Positions 14,035 through 23,446 of a stretch of DNA of 64,000 bases are shown here, one piece after another (the first letter of the stretch is position 1; every line of letters begins with the position of its first letter). The notes under the pieces were generated by a model. That model made no database searches, was not told the origin of the DNA, and saw nothing but the letters and a program-made list of their open reading frames with translations. The position numbers were made by a program, and so were the translations under genes. This stretch comes from UBA9676 sp035532275 (GTDB lineage Bacteria; Actinomycetota; Actinomycetes; Streptosporangiales; Streptosporangiaceae): assembly GCA_035532275.1 (NCBI GenBank), contig DATKRG010000025.1, forward strand, positions 1-64,000, read 5' to 3'.

Positions 14035-16718
14035 CTGCTGTCGCTGCCGCCGGCGGTTTCCATCACCACCGCCCGGCCGGCCTCCAGCCGGGCCACCGGA
14101 ACCCGGAACGGCGAGCACGACACGTAGTTGAGGCCGACCTGGTGGAAGAAGTGCACCGAGTCCGGGTCACCGCCGTGCTCACCGCATACGCCCAGTTCCA
14201 GGCCCGGGCGCTGCGCGCGGCCCTCCTCGCTGGCGATCCTGATCAGGCGGCCGATCCCTTCGGTGTCGATCGTCTCGAACGGGGAGACACCGAAGATGCC
14301 CAGCTCGATGTAGCGGCTGAAGAACGACCCTTCCACGTCGTCGCGGGAGAACCCCCAGCCCATCTGGGTCAGGTCGTTGGTGCCGAAGGAGAAGAACTCG
14401 GCGCTGCGCGCGATCTCCCCGGCGATCAGGGCCGCCCGCGGCACCTCGATCATGGTGCCGATGAGGGTGTGCACCGTGGTGCCGGTCTCCTTCTCGACCG
14501 CCTCGAGCACCTTGGCAGTCTCCTCACGGGTGATCTCCATCTCCTGCACCGAGGCGGTCAGCGGGATCATGATCTCGGGCCGTGGGTCGCCGCCGGCCTT
14601 CTTGCACTGCGCCGCAGCGTGTGCGATGGCGCGCACCTGCATGGCGAACAGGCCCGGGATGACCAGACCGAGCCGCACCCCGCGCAGGCCCAGCATGGGG
14701 TTCTGCTCGTGCAGCCGCCGCACGGCCTCCAGCAGCTTGCGGTCCTTCGCCGAGGCGGAGTCCCCGGCGAGGGCGACCTGCACCGACATCTCGGTCAGGT
14801 CGGGCAGGAACTCGTGCAGCGGCGGGTCGATCAGCCGGATGGTGACCGGCAGCCCGTCCATGGCCTCGAAGATCTCGACGAAGTCGCCGCGCTGCAGCGG
14901 CTCCAGCGCGTCCAGCGCGGACTGCCGGCTGGCGTCGTCATCGGCCAGGATCAGCCGCTCTACCAGCTGGCGCCGCTCGCCGAGGAACATGTGCTCGGTG
15001 CGGACCAGGCCGACCCCGCCCGCGCCGAACCGGCGGGCACGGGCGCAGTCCTCGCCGGTGTCGGCGTTGGCGAACACCCCGAGGCGGCGCCGGGCGTCGG
15101 CGTGCTTCATGAGCCGGTCGACCGCGGTGACCAGGTCGTCGGCCTGCGGATCGAGCCCGCCCTCGAAGTAGGTGACGACCGGGGAGGCGGCCACCGGCAT
15201 CTCGCCGAGGAAGACGGCCCCGCTGGTGCCGTCGATCGAGATCACGTCACCCTCGGATACGACCACCCCGCCGGGGGCGGTGAGCTTGCGGCCGGGAATG
15301 TCGACCTCGAGCTCCTCGGCGCCGCACACGCAGGTCTTGCCCATGCCGCGGGCGACCACGGCGGCGTGGCTGGTCTTGCCGCCGCGGCTGGTGAGGATGC
15401 CCCGGGCGGCGATCATCCCGTGCAGGTCGTCGGGGTTGGTCTCGCGGCGGACCAGGATCACCTTCTCGCCGGCGGCGGCCTGCTCCACCGCGCGCGCGGA
15501 GTCGAAGACCACCTTGCCGACGGCCGCCCCCGGCGACGCGCTGATCCCGGTGGTGATCGGTGTGCCGTCGTGGCTCACGTCGAACCGGGGGAACATCAGC
15601 CGGGCCAGCTGGTCGCCGGTGACCCGGGTGAGCGCTTCGTCCTCGTCGATGAGGCCCTGGTCGATCAGCTGGGTGGCGATCCGGAAGGCGGCGGCGGCGG
15701 TCCGCTTGCCGACCCGGGTCTGCAGCATCCACAGCTTGCCCCGCTCGATGGTGAACTCGATGTCGCACAGGTCGCGGTAGTGGTTCTCCAGCGTCTCCAT
15801 GATCTGCAGCAGCTGCTTGTAGGACGCGGCGTCGATCTGCTCGAGGTCCTGCAGCGGGACGGTGTTGCGGATGCCGGCCACGACATCCTCGCCCTGGGCG
15901 TTCTGCAGGTAGTCGCCGTAGATGCCCTGCTGGCCGGTGCCCGGATCACGGGTGAAGGCGACCCCGGTACCGGAGTCCATGCCCAGGTTGCCGAACACCA
16001 TCGCGACCACGTTGACCGCGGTGCCGAGGTCCGCGGGGATGCGCTCCTGCCGCCGGTAGAGCACGGCCCGGTCGGCGTTCCAGGAGCCGAACACGGCCCG
16101 GATCGCCAGGTCCATCTGCTCCCGCGGCTCCTGCGGGAACTCGCGGCCGGCCCGCTGGCGCACGATCGCCTTGAACTCGTCGACGATCTTGCGCAGGTCG
16201 TCGGCGTCCAGGTCGAGGTCGTTGCGGGTGCCCTTGGCGTTCTTCGCCGCGTCCATCGTGTGCTCGAAGGCCTCACCGTCGATGCCGAGCACGGTCTTGC
16301 CGAACATCTGGATCAGCCGGCGGTAGGAGTCCCACGCGAAGCGCTCGTTGCCCGCCTGCCGGGCCAGCCCGTGCACGGACTCGTCGGACAGGCCGATGTT
16401 GAGCACGGTCTCCATCATGCCGGGCATGGAGAACTTGCCGCCGGACCTGACACTGACCAGCAGCGGGTCGGCGGGGGCGCCGAGGCGCCGCCCCATCGCC
16501 TCTTCCAGCGCCCGCAGATGCGTGCTGACCTCGCCGGCCAGGCCATCGGGGACGTCACCGGTGCGCAGGAAATGGCGGCAGGCATCGGTGGTGATGATGA
16601 ACCCGGGCGGTACCGGCAGCCCCAGGTTGGTCATCTCCGCCAGGTTCGCTCCCTTGCCACCGAGCAGGTCCTTCAGGTCCTTGTTGCCCTCGGTGAAGGC
16701 GTAGACGAGCTTCGCCAC
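14031..16718 (-). CDS. ppdK: Pyruvate, phosphate dikinase
   Basis: The 895-residue enzyme interconverts pyruvate, ATP and phosphate with PEP, AMP and PPi, linking glycolysis and gluconeogenesis. It contains the ATP-grasp domain (GGKGANLAEMTNLGLPVPPG at the start), the swivelling phosphohistidine domain (RGGKTSHAAVVARG, His near residue 450) and the PEP/pyruvate TIM barrel, ending with the conserved LGVCGEHGGDP region. Length matches the bacterial family. GTG 16718 has AAGGAG 8 nt upstream. It leads the overlapping ppdK-dgt-reductase operon. Confidence 0.96.
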   Translation of the reverse strand: MAKLVYAFTEGNKDLKDLLGGKGANLAEMTNLGLPVPPGFIITTDACRHFLRTGDVPDGLAGEVSTHLRALEEAMGRRLGAPADPLLVSVRSGGKFSMPGMMETVLNIGLSDESVHGLARQAGNERFAWDSYRRLIQMFGKTVLGIDGEAFEHTMDAAKNAKGTRNDLDLDADDLRKIVDEFKAIVRQRAGREFPQEPREQMDLAIRAVFGSWNADRAVLYRRQERIPADLGTAVNVVAMVFGNLGMDSGTGVAFTRDPGTGQQGIYGDYLQNAQGEDVVAGIRNTVPLQDLEQIDAASYKQLLQIMETLENHYRDLCDIEFTIERGKLWMLQTRVGKRTAAAAFRIATQLIDQGLIDEDEALTRVTGDQLARLMFPRFDVSHDGTPITTGISASPGAAVGKVVFDSARAVEQAAAGEKVILVRRETNPDDLHGMIAARGILTSRGGKTSHAAVVARGMGKTCVCGAEELEVDIPGRKLTAPGGVVVSEGDVISIDGTSGAVFLGEMPVAASPVVTYFEGGLDPQADDLVTAVDRLMKHADARRRLGVFANADTGEDCARARRFGAGGVGLVRTEHMFLGERRQLVERLILADDDASRQSALDALEPLQRGDFVEIFEAMDGLPVTIRLIDPPLHEFLPDLTEMSVQVALAGDSASAKDRKLLEAVRRLHEQNPMLGLRGVRLGLVIPGLFAMQVRAIAHAAAQCKKAGGDPRPEIMIPLTASVQEMEITREETAKVLEAVEKETGTTVHTLIGTMIEVPRAALIAGEIARSAEFFSFGTNDLTQMGWGFSRDDVEGSFFSRYIELGIFGVSPFETIDTEGIGRLIRIASEEGRAQRPGLELGVCGEHGGDPDSVHFFHQVGLNYVSCSPFRVPVARLEAGRAVVMETAGGSDSR

Positions 16719-16997
16719 TGCACGCTCTCCTTGATGCCTGCCCCGCCCGCGCGCGTCCGCGCAATGGCAGGCGGTCTGTGGATGTCCGGCCGTTACGGCC
16801 CCGATGATTGGACTCTACCGAGCGTGGGCACCCGATGGCTGCCTGGCACCCGATTCTTGCCCCGTGGCGACCCCTGGCCAGGCAACCGTGGGGCCGTGCC
16901 CGGCAGGCGCCGCGGCACAGCCGTGCCAAACACTGCCGAGGCGGCCGTGACAGCCCACAATTGGGGCAGGGAGCCGCGAGCTACACCGGGGAGACAC

Positions 16998-17870
16998 GTG
17001 CGCCAGCCGACGGTCGGATTGCTGCATCCGGGTGAGATGGGCGCTGCCGTGGGCGGCTGCCTCGCCGGGCGCGGGCTGCGTGTGCTGTGGGCCTCCGCCG
17101 GGCGCAGCGCGGCGAGCGCCGGGCGGGCAGCCGCGGCCGGCCTGCACGACGGCGGCGATCCTGGCCAGCTGGCCAGCCAGGCCGACGTCATCCTGTCAGT
17201 CTGCCCTCCGCACGCGGCAGTGGACGTGGCCCGCGCGGCAGCCGGTTTCGGCGGCGTCTACGTGGACGCGAACGCGGTGTCCCCGGCCACCGCACGTGAG
17301 ATCGCCAGCATCGCCGAGGCCGGCGGCGCCAGTTTCGTGGACGGCGGCATCATCGGCTCGCCGCCGCACGTGCCCGGCGATGCCCGGCTCTACCTGTCCG
17401 GCCAGCGTGCTGCCGAGATAGCGGCGTTGTTCACCGGCACGCCCCTGGACGCCCGGGTGATCGGCGATGACCCCGGCGCGGCCTCCGCCGTCAAAATGGC
17501 CTACGCCGCATGGACCAAGGGCACGGCCGCGCTGCTGCTGGCCGTCCGCGCGCTCGCCAGCGCCGAGGGGGTCGAGGAAGCGCTGCTCGCGGAGTGGCAG
17601 CAGTCCCAGCCCGCCCTGACCGCCCGCTCGCATGCGGCGGCCCGCTCGGCGGCGGAGAAAGGCTGGCGCTGGGTGGCAGAGATGGAGGAGATCGCCGCCG
17701 CCATGGCCGCCGACGGCCTGCCGGACGGCTTCCACCAGGCCGCGGCAGGGATATTCGCCCGGGTCCGCCGCGCGGCGCCGGAGTCCCTGGATGAGAGCGC
17801 CACCGCCACGGTGATCGGCGGGCTCCTGGCCGGCGACCCGGCAGATCGGCACGGCCAGGCAGCGCAATAG
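16998..17870 (+). CDS. NAD(P)-dependent dehydrogenase with DUF1932 domain
   Basis: The 290-residue protein has an N-terminal NAD(P)-binding Rossmann fold (TVGLLHPGEMGAAVGGCLAG, then VDGGIIGSPP) and a helical C-terminal domain (DPGAASAVKMAYAAWTKGTA) of the DUF1932 type seen in 6-phosphogluconate-dehydrogenase-like proteins. It is probably a beta-hydroxyacid dehydrogenase or related enzyme; the substrate is unknown. GTG 16998 with GGGGAG upstream is preferred, although the frame stays open far upstream, antisense to ppdK. It is divergent from ppdK. Confidence 0.82.
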   Translation: MRQPTVGLLHPGEMGAAVGGCLAGRGLRVLWASAGRSAASAGRAAAAGLHDGGDPGQLASQADVILSVCPPHAAVDVARAAAGFGGVYVDANAVSPATAREIASIAEAGGASFVDGGIIGSPPHVPGDARLYLSGQRAAEIAALFTGTPLDARVIGDDPGAASAVKMAYAAWTKGTAALLLAVRALASAEGVEEALLAEWQQSQPALTARSHAAARSAAEKGWRWVAEMEEIAAAMAADGLPDGFHQAAAGIFARVRRAAPESLDESATATVIGGLLAGDPADRHGQAAQ

Positions 17871-18077
17871 CGCGCCCCCGATGGTGATCGGTGTGGTCAC
17901 CCACGGCCCCGCAATAGCCGCCCGGCCCGGCCTGTACCTCAGCCGCTACCTCAGCCGCCCAGACCGCCTGGACAGGCCCACCCCGCATAGCGAAGATGAT
18001 CCGGGCAAGGGGTTCCGGCGCGCCTCATCCCACACTGAGTCACAGCGCGGGCGGCGGGCACGTGCGGCAGGGCGCGA

Positions 18078-19466
18078 TCAGCAGCCGGTCAGACGTTCGG
18101 AAAGGTAGGACTCGAGCGCGTCGATGCCGATCCGGTCCTGGCGCATCGAGTCGCGTTCCCGCACGGTGACCGCCTGGTCGTTCAGGGTGTCGAAGTCGAC
18201 GGTGACGCAGTAGGGCGTGCCGATCTCGTCCTGGCGCCGGTAGCGGCGGCCGATCGCGCTCGCGTCGTCGAAGTCGGTGTTCCACCGCTTGCGCAGCTGC
18301 GCGGCCAGGTCGCGCGCCTTGGGCGACAGGTCAGCGTGGCGGGACAGCGGCAGCACCGCGACCTTGACCGGGGCGATCCGGTGGTCGAGCCGGAGCACGG
18401 TCCGCTTCTCCGGGTTGCCCTTGGCGTCGGGCGCCTCGTCCTCGGCGTAGGCGTCCATCAGGAAGACCAGCATGGACCGGTCCACCCCGGCCGCCGGCTC
18501 GATGACGTAGGGAATGAACCGCTCACCGGAATCGGTGTCCAGGTAGGACAGGTCCTGCCCGGAGGCGCGGGCGTGGGTGCTCAGGTCGAAGTCGGTGCGG
18601 TTGGCGATCCCCTCAAGCTCGCCCCATTCGCCGCCGGGGAAGCCGTACCGGTACTCGACGTCCACCGTCCGCTTGGAGTAGTGGGAGCGCTTCTCGGCTG
18701 GGTGCTCATACAGGCGCAGGTTCTCCTCGCGCACACCGAGGCCGGTGTACCAGCCGAACCTGGCCGCGATCCAGTGCTCGTGCCACTCCTCGTCGGTGCC
18801 GGGCTTGACGAAGAACTCCATCTCCATCTGCTCGAACTCGCGGGTGCGGAAGATGAAGTTGCCCGGTGTGATCTCGTTGCGGAACGACTTGCCGATCTGC
18901 CCGATCCCGAACGGGATCTTCTTCCGGGAGGTCTGCAGCACGTTGCGGTAGTTGATGAAGATGCCCTGCGCGGTCTCCGGCCGCAGGTAGGCCAGGCCCG
19001 ACTCGTCTTCGGTGGCACCGAGGTAGGTGCGCAGCAGCCCGTTGAACATCCGCGGCTCGGTGAAGGCACCCTTCGTGCCGCAGTTCGGGCACGCGATCTG
19101 GGTCAGGCCCCCGGTGGGCGCGTGGCCGTGCTTCTCCTCGTAGGCCTCGGTGAGGTGGTCGGCCCGGTACCGCTTGTGGCAGGACTGGCACTCGGTCAGC
19201 GGATCCACGAACTCGGTCACATGGCCGCTTGCTTCCCAGACCTCGCGGGCGAGGATGACGCTGGAGTCGAGCCCGACGATGTCGTCGCGCTCCTGCACCA
19301 TCGACTTCCACCACTGCCGCTTGACGTTGTTCTTCATCTCAGCGCCGAGCGGGCCGTAGTCCCAGGATGCGCGCAGCCCGCCGTAGATCTCACTGGAGGG
19401 GTAGACCAGGCCGCGGCGCTTGCAGAGGCTGACGATCGTGTCCATGTGGTCGGTACGGCGTGCCAT
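18078..19466 (-). CDS. glyS: Glycyl-tRNA synthetase
   Basis: The 462-residue class II enzyme of the dimeric (eukaryote/archaeal-like) type charges tRNA-Gly. Motif 2 (FRNEITPGNFIFRTREFEQME) and motif 3 are present, plus a zinc-binding insert with CQSCHKR and CPNCGTKG. The ATG at 19466 begins MARRTDHMDTIVSLCKRRG, the usual family start; a GGAG lies 8 nt before it. The gene stands alone, converging with the dehydrogenase gene. No T-box leader is visible upstream. Confidence 0.96.
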   Translation of the reverse strand: MARRTDHMDTIVSLCKRRGLVYPSSEIYGGLRASWDYGPLGAEMKNNVKRQWWKSMVQERDDIVGLDSSVILAREVWEASGHVTEFVDPLTECQSCHKRYRADHLTEAYEEKHGHAPTGGLTQIACPNCGTKGAFTEPRMFNGLLRTYLGATEDESGLAYLRPETAQGIFINYRNVLQTSRKKIPFGIGQIGKSFRNEITPGNFIFRTREFEQMEMEFFVKPGTDEEWHEHWIAARFGWYTGLGVREENLRLYEHPAEKRSHYSKRTVDVEYRYGFPGGEWGELEGIANRTDFDLSTHARASGQDLSYLDTDSGERFIPYVIEPAAGVDRSMLVFLMDAYAEDEAPDAKGNPEKRTVLRLDHRIAPVKVAVLPLSRHADLSPKARDLAAQLRKRWNTDFDDASAIGRRYRRQDEIGTPYCVTVDFDTLNDQAVTVRERDSMRQDRIGIDALESYLSERLTGC

Positions 19467-19591
19467 GGGGAGGACTCCATCCGGCTGGCGGTCGGCGGGC
19501 ATGCGCAGGCCCACTCAAGGGGGCGCGTGCGCCAAGCTTAGCCCGGTCCGGAGCCAGGCCGGCATCTGCCGCGCCCGGCCGGCAGCGGGCG

Positions 19592-21058
19592 CTACCGGTA
19601 TACCGCCCCGTCAACCAGGTCCGAGTCGATGTTCAGCGCGATACCGCCGACCCGGCGCCGGTGGCCGCCCATGTACTGCTTGAGCCGGTGGCTGGGCCAC
19701 CAGGCCGGCAGCACATACGGCGTGCCGTTCAGGTTCGCCCGGCCGTCCCAGAGCGCGAACCATATCGAGTTGGGCTTGGCCAGCCGCCACTGGTAGACGT
19801 GCGAGGCGCGGCCGAGGTTCGCCGCTGCCGCGCTGGCACTGGAGTAGACGCCGGACCGGTACCCGAGCCGGTGCAGTTCCCGTGTCCAGCCGTTGAGGAA
19901 AGACAGCACCTGGCGGCGGCATATGCCCTTGGCCGGGTTGTAGAACTCCATGTCGTCGTAGATGGGAGCGCCGCGGCCGATGCCCAGCGAGGCCGCCAGC
20001 GCGACGGCACCCTGGGCGGCGGCGATGCCCTGCGCCCGGGCATGCCCTTTCCTGATCCGCACCTGGAACCGTGTGCACGGGGCCTGCCGCCCGACATAGG
20101 TCGGAATCAGCGCCCAGCCCATGGCGGTCACCGCACGCACCCAGCTGGCCGACAGGCTGCCGAATCCGCAGCCCGCCTCTGGCCCTCCGATGTAGATGGC
20201 CATGGCCGAGAACACCCGGTGCCAGATCCGCATCGTCTGCAGCGACGGGGTCGAGCAGGTGTCGAAGCCGCGGATCGGGTGGCGCCCGGCGCGCCGGTGG
20301 CTGTGCCCGCTGGCCCGCCCCACCGCGTCCGGCCGGGTGGCCAGCGCCAGGGCCTTCGCTGCCGACTGTGCGTCCTGGGTCACCGGCGGCCCCGTCGCGG
20401 GCTGGCCAGTGGTCGGCTGGCCGGCCGCCGCCGGGCCGGTGGCCGCCGGGCCGGCCCAGCGCAGGGTGCGGATGATCCCGCTGACCTGGCTCGGGCTGGC
20501 CGCATAAGTGGCGGTGACGGTGAGTCCCTGGTGCGGGAACGTGCCCCAGAGCTGGTGATCCTGGGCGTCCTGCAGGACCACCCCACCCGCCTGCAGCCCG
20601 CCGAGCGACAGCCTGGGCCTGGCCGGTCCCCACTGCTCCCCCGGCGGCTGCGGCGCCGGCGGCCCGCTCGCCTGCAGGCTGATCGTTGCCACCCGCCCCA
20701 CCAGATGAGCCGGGCACAGCTGGTTGGGGCCGGGCGGTCCCAGGTAGACGGCGTGCCGGTCGTACCGCACGCAGCGGGCCGGGTCGGTGGCGAGCCGGTA
20801 GACGGGCCAGCTCGCAGGTACGTCGATCGTGTACCCGTCGAAGCTGACCACCTTGGTGCCAGCAGGCACGCCGGGCCTGGCCGCCTGGCCCGGCCCGGCC
20901 GCGAGGCCCGGCCCGGCCAGGCCGGGCCGCAGCACCAGCCCGGTCAGCCGTGCCGGCGCTGGCACCCGCCCCGGCGCCTCCGGCTGGATTGCGCCACAGG
21001 TCCCGATTCCGGTTACAGTAAGCCCGATGGCCACGATGAGCGTGGCTACGCGTCGCAT
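19592..21058 (-). CDS. Secreted DUF1906 (glycoside-hydrolase-like) protein
   Basis: The 488-residue precursor has an N-terminal signal peptide (MRRVATLIVAIGLTVTGIG), a poorly conserved middle region of about 200 residues, and a C-terminal DUF1906 domain (GFDTCSTPSLQTMRIWHR to IDSDLVDGAVYR) as in mycobacterial Rv2525c. That domain has a TIM-barrel fold resembling peptidoglycan or chitin hydrolases, with acidic residues such as IYDDMEFY at the usual active-site strand. It probably acts on the cell wall; activity is unproven. ATG 21058 is chosen over 21064 for GGGGGA at 6-nt spacing. Confidence 0.85.
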   Translation of the reverse strand: MRRVATLIVAIGLTVTGIGTCGAIQPEAPGRVPAPARLTGLVLRPGLAGPGLAAGPGQAARPGVPAGTKVVSFDGYTIDVPASWPVYRLATDPARCVRYDRHAVYLGPPGPNQLCPAHLVGRVATISLQASGPPAPQPPGEQWGPARPRLSLGGLQAGGVVLQDAQDHQLWGTFPHQGLTVTATYAASPSQVSGIIRTLRWAGPAATGPAAAGQPTTGQPATGPPVTQDAQSAAKALALATRPDAVGRASGHSHRRAGRHPIRGFDTCSTPSLQTMRIWHRVFSAMAIYIGGPEAGCGFGSLSASWVRAVTAMGWALIPTYVGRQAPCTRFQVRIRKGHARAQGIAAAQGAVALAASLGIGRGAPIYDDMEFYNPAKGICRRQVLSFLNGWTRELHRLGYRSGVYSSASAAAANLGRASHVYQWRLAKPNSIWFALWDGRANLNGTPYVLPAWWPSHRLKQYMGGHRRRVGGIALNIDSDLVDGAVYR

Positions 21059-21084
21059 CTGCATTCCCCCGCATGCGATGACGG

Positions 21085-21103
21085 CACACTCGCCACGAGT
21101 GTG
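21085..21103. promoter_or_regulatory. Dyad upstream of the DUF1906 gene
   Basis: CACACTCG and CGAGTGTG form a perfect 8-bp inverted repeat around the loop CCA, 27 bp before the DUF1906 start codon. It could be an operator or a leader hairpin. Confidence 0.4.
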
Positions 21104-21249
21104 AAAAGCCCCCTGACAACTCCCTGTTCCCGCGATATTCGGAGAACATGCGCAGCAATGCGCGGCCAGGTGACAGCGGGCCGGATGTTTGACGGGAATT
21201 GTGACGCCGTGAGGGAAAGGCCACCGGGGCGGATGAGAAGGACGACCGA

Positions 21250-21735
21250 ATGACCACGCCGCAGCGGCGCCAGCCACGGCCGACGGCCCCCGGTGGCCGT
21301 GCCGCGGGCCAGGGCCGCCCAGCAGGCAAAGGCGGCCGGTCAACAGGCAAAGGCCGGTCAACAGGCAAAGGCGGCCGCCCAGCAGGCCAGGGTGGCCGGG
21401 CCGGTCGGGCGGCTCGCCCGCTGCCGACGGGCAGCAGCCTCTACACCCCGCGCGCGTCCGGCGCCCGGCGGACGGTGGAACAGTCCAGCGCCCAGCCGCT
21501 GGTGTTCCTGCACCAGCTGCCCCGCTGGCTGCTGCCGGTCGTGCTGCTCGCGCTGCTGGTGACCGGGTTCGCCGTGCCGGGCTGGATCGGGGCCGCGGCG
21601 CTGGTGCTGGTGGCGGTCTTCCTCGGCTGGCTGGGTTACCTGTCGTGGCCCGCGCTGGCAGCCCGGGGGCGGCTGCTGCGGCTAGCCGCGGTCGCCTGCA
21701 TGCTGGCGCTCGCCGTCGCGGCGGCCCGCCGTTAA
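21250..21735 (+). CDS. DUF6703-type small membrane protein
   Basis: The 161-residue protein has a basic, repeat-rich N-terminal tail (GKGGRSTGKG-like units, about residues 12-55) followed by two hydrophobic segments (WLLPVVLLALLVTGFAVPGW and WIGAAALVLVAVFLGWLGY). The layout matches actinobacterial DUF6703 proteins, which have no known function. Its 3' end overlaps the end of uppS on the other strand by about 54 bp. It is divergent from the DUF1906 gene across a 190-bp spacer. Confidence 0.75.
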   Translation: MTTPQRRQPRPTAPGGRAAGQGRPAGKGGRSTGKGRSTGKGGRPAGQGGRAGRAARPLPTGSSLYTPRASGARRTVEQSSAQPLVFLHQLPRWLLPVVLLALLVTGFAVPGWIGAAALVLVAVFLGWLGYLSWPALAARGRLLRLAAVACMLALAVAAARR

Positions 21736-22518
21736 CGACGGCAGCGGGTCCGGCTTGGCACCGCCATAACGGCGGTCCCGGCTCGCGTAGATCTCGCAGG
21801 CATGCCACAGATGGCGGCGGTCGAAATCAGGAAAGAGCGTGTCGAGGAAGACAAGCTCGGCATAGGCCGACTGCCAGAGCAGGAAGTTGGAAATTCGCTG
21901 CTCCCCGGATGACCGGACGAAAAGGTCGACGTCGGGGATTCCGGGCTCATCCAGGTAACGGGCGAACACTTTCTCATCGATCCGGTCGGCGCGCAGCCGC
22001 CCGGCGGCCACGTCAACCGCGATCGCCGCCGCGGCGTCGGCGATCTCCGCCCGCCCGCCATAGTTCACGCAGAACTGGAGCGTGAGAACCGAGTTCCCGG
22101 CAGTCATCCGTTCGGCGTCCTCAAGTTCGGAGATGACGCTGCGCCACAGCCGGGGCCGCCGGCCGGCCCAGCGGACCCGGACGCCCATCTCATGCAGCTG
22201 GTCGCGGCGGCGCCTGATGACGTCCCGGTTGAAGCCCATCAGGAACCGGACCTCGTCCGGCGAGCGCCGCCAGTTCTCGGTGGAGAACGCGTAGGCGGAC
22301 AGATAGGGGATGCCAAGCTCGATCGCACCCATGATCACGTCGAAGAGCGAGTACTCGCCCCGCTTGTGACCCTCGGTGCGGGGCAGCCCGCGCTCCTTGG
22401 CCCAGCGCCCGTTGCCGTCCATAACCAGGGCCACGTGGCGGGGCAGGAACTCTGGGGCGATCGCGGGTGGCCGCACCCCGGTGACGTGCGGGTCGGGTGC
22501 GCGGACGGGCTGGCTCAC
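21682..22518 (-). CDS. uppS: Isoprenyl (undecaprenyl) diphosphate synthase
   Basis: The 278-residue cis-prenyltransferase makes the polyprenyl carrier for cell-wall synthesis. The signature VALVMDGNGRWAKERGLPR with the catalytic Asp, SAYAFSTENWRR, and the C-terminal VDLFVRSSGEQRISNFLLWQ block are all present. GTG 22518 is preferred over upstream ATG codons because AAGGAG lies 5 nt before it. It follows recO by 19 bp. About 20 residues extend beyond the usual end and overlap the convergent DUF6703 gene. Confidence 0.95.
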   Translation of the reverse strand: MSQPVRAPDPHVTGVRPPAIAPEFLPRHVALVMDGNGRWAKERGLPRTEGHKRGEYSLFDVIMGAIELGIPYLSAYAFSTENWRRSPDEVRFLMGFNRDVIRRRRDQLHEMGVRVRWAGRRPRLWRSVISELEDAERMTAGNSVLTLQFCVNYGGRAEIADAAAAIAVDVAAGRLRADRIDEKVFARYLDEPGIPDVDLFVRSSGEQRISNFLLWQSAYAELVFLDTLFPDFDRRHLWHACEIYASRDRRYGGAKPDPLPSLTAGRRDGERQHAGDRG

Positions 22519-22537
22519 CCGGGCTCCTTGGCGCGTC

Positions 22538-23281
22538 TCACACATGCTCCACATGACGAAGCGAGCGGATCGAATGCTCCAGGTGCCACTGCAGGTACGC
22601 GGCGACCAGACCGCTGCACTCTACTTGGTGCCGCCGCTGGGCCGCGTCGGCATGCTCCCAGTCACCCCGCAGCAGGGCGCTCATCAGGGCGATCGTGTGG
22701 GCAGACGGCGTGGCCGCGCCCGGCGGCCGGCAGGACTGGCAGGTCAGCCCGCCCGCCGCGATGGCGAACGCGCGCGATCCCCCGCCCGCCGGGTCGGTGG
22801 AGCCGCACAGGGCACATTCGGCCAGCGCAGGCGCGTAACCGGCCACCGCCAGCGAGCGCAGCAGGAACGCGTCCAGCACCAGCCGTGGGTCGTGCTCGCC
22901 CTCCCCCAGCGCCCGCAGCCCGCCGACCAGCAGCAGGAACTGGCGCAGCGCGGGCTCCTTCTCGACCGGGGTGAACCGCTCAGCGGTCTCCAGGATCGCC
23001 GTGCCGGTGGTGTAGCGCGGGTAGTCGGCGGACAGCGGCTGGCCGTAGGCCCGCACCGTCTCCGCCTGGGTGATCACGTCCAGCGACCGCCCGGTGTGAA
23101 GCTGGAGGTCGACATGGGTGAACGGCTCCAGCCGGGCACCGAACCGGGACTTGGTCCTGCGCACGCCCTTGGCCACGGCGCGGATGCGGCCGGTGCGCCG
23201 GGCGAGCACGGTGACGATGCGGTCGGCCTCACCCAGCTTCTGGGTGCGCAGCACGATTCCGTCGTCCCGGTAGAGGCCCAC
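22538..23281 (-). CDS. recO: DNA repair protein RecO
   Basis: The 247-residue recombination mediator helps load RecA onto SSB-coated DNA. The OB-fold N-terminus begins MGLYRDDGIVLRTQKLGEAD, as in other actinobacterial RecO proteins, which sets the start at GTG 23281 (GTG 23299 is the alternative). A zinc finger with CALCG and CQSC is present at about 150-180. It sits in the leuA-recO-uppS run. Confidence 0.94.
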   Translation of the reverse strand: MGLYRDDGIVLRTQKLGEADRIVTVLARRTGRIRAVAKGVRRTKSRFGARLEPFTHVDLQLHTGRSLDVITQAETVRAYGQPLSADYPRYTTGTAILETAERFTPVEKEPALRQFLLLVGGLRALGEGEHDPRLVLDAFLLRSLAVAGYAPALAECALCGSTDPAGGGSRAFAIAAGGLTCQSCRPPGAATPSAHTIALMSALLRGDWEHADAAQRRHQVECSGLVAAYLQWHLEHSIRSLRHVEHV

Positions 23282-23446
23282 CTGGCCATTGTCGCGCACC
23301 AGCGCCCTCGGCCCGGCCAGGGCACACGGATGCGGAACGATAGATGCGAACCGATGGATACCGGCCCAGGCGGCTACCTGCCAGGCGGTGCGGCCGCCGG
23401 GCCCGGCTGGGCCGCCGGGCCCGGCTGGCTCATCTACCGGGCCCGT

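Noticed and set aside
13959..17870. 1303-codon open frame on the plus strand across dgt and ppdK
   Set aside because: Most of it is antisense to ppdK, whose protein is clearly real. Only the last 290 codons (from 16998) match a protein family; the rest is a high-GC shadow frame.
19467..19560. T-box riboswitch upstream of glyS
   Set aside because: No specifier loop, T-box sequence or terminator is visible in the short upstream region.
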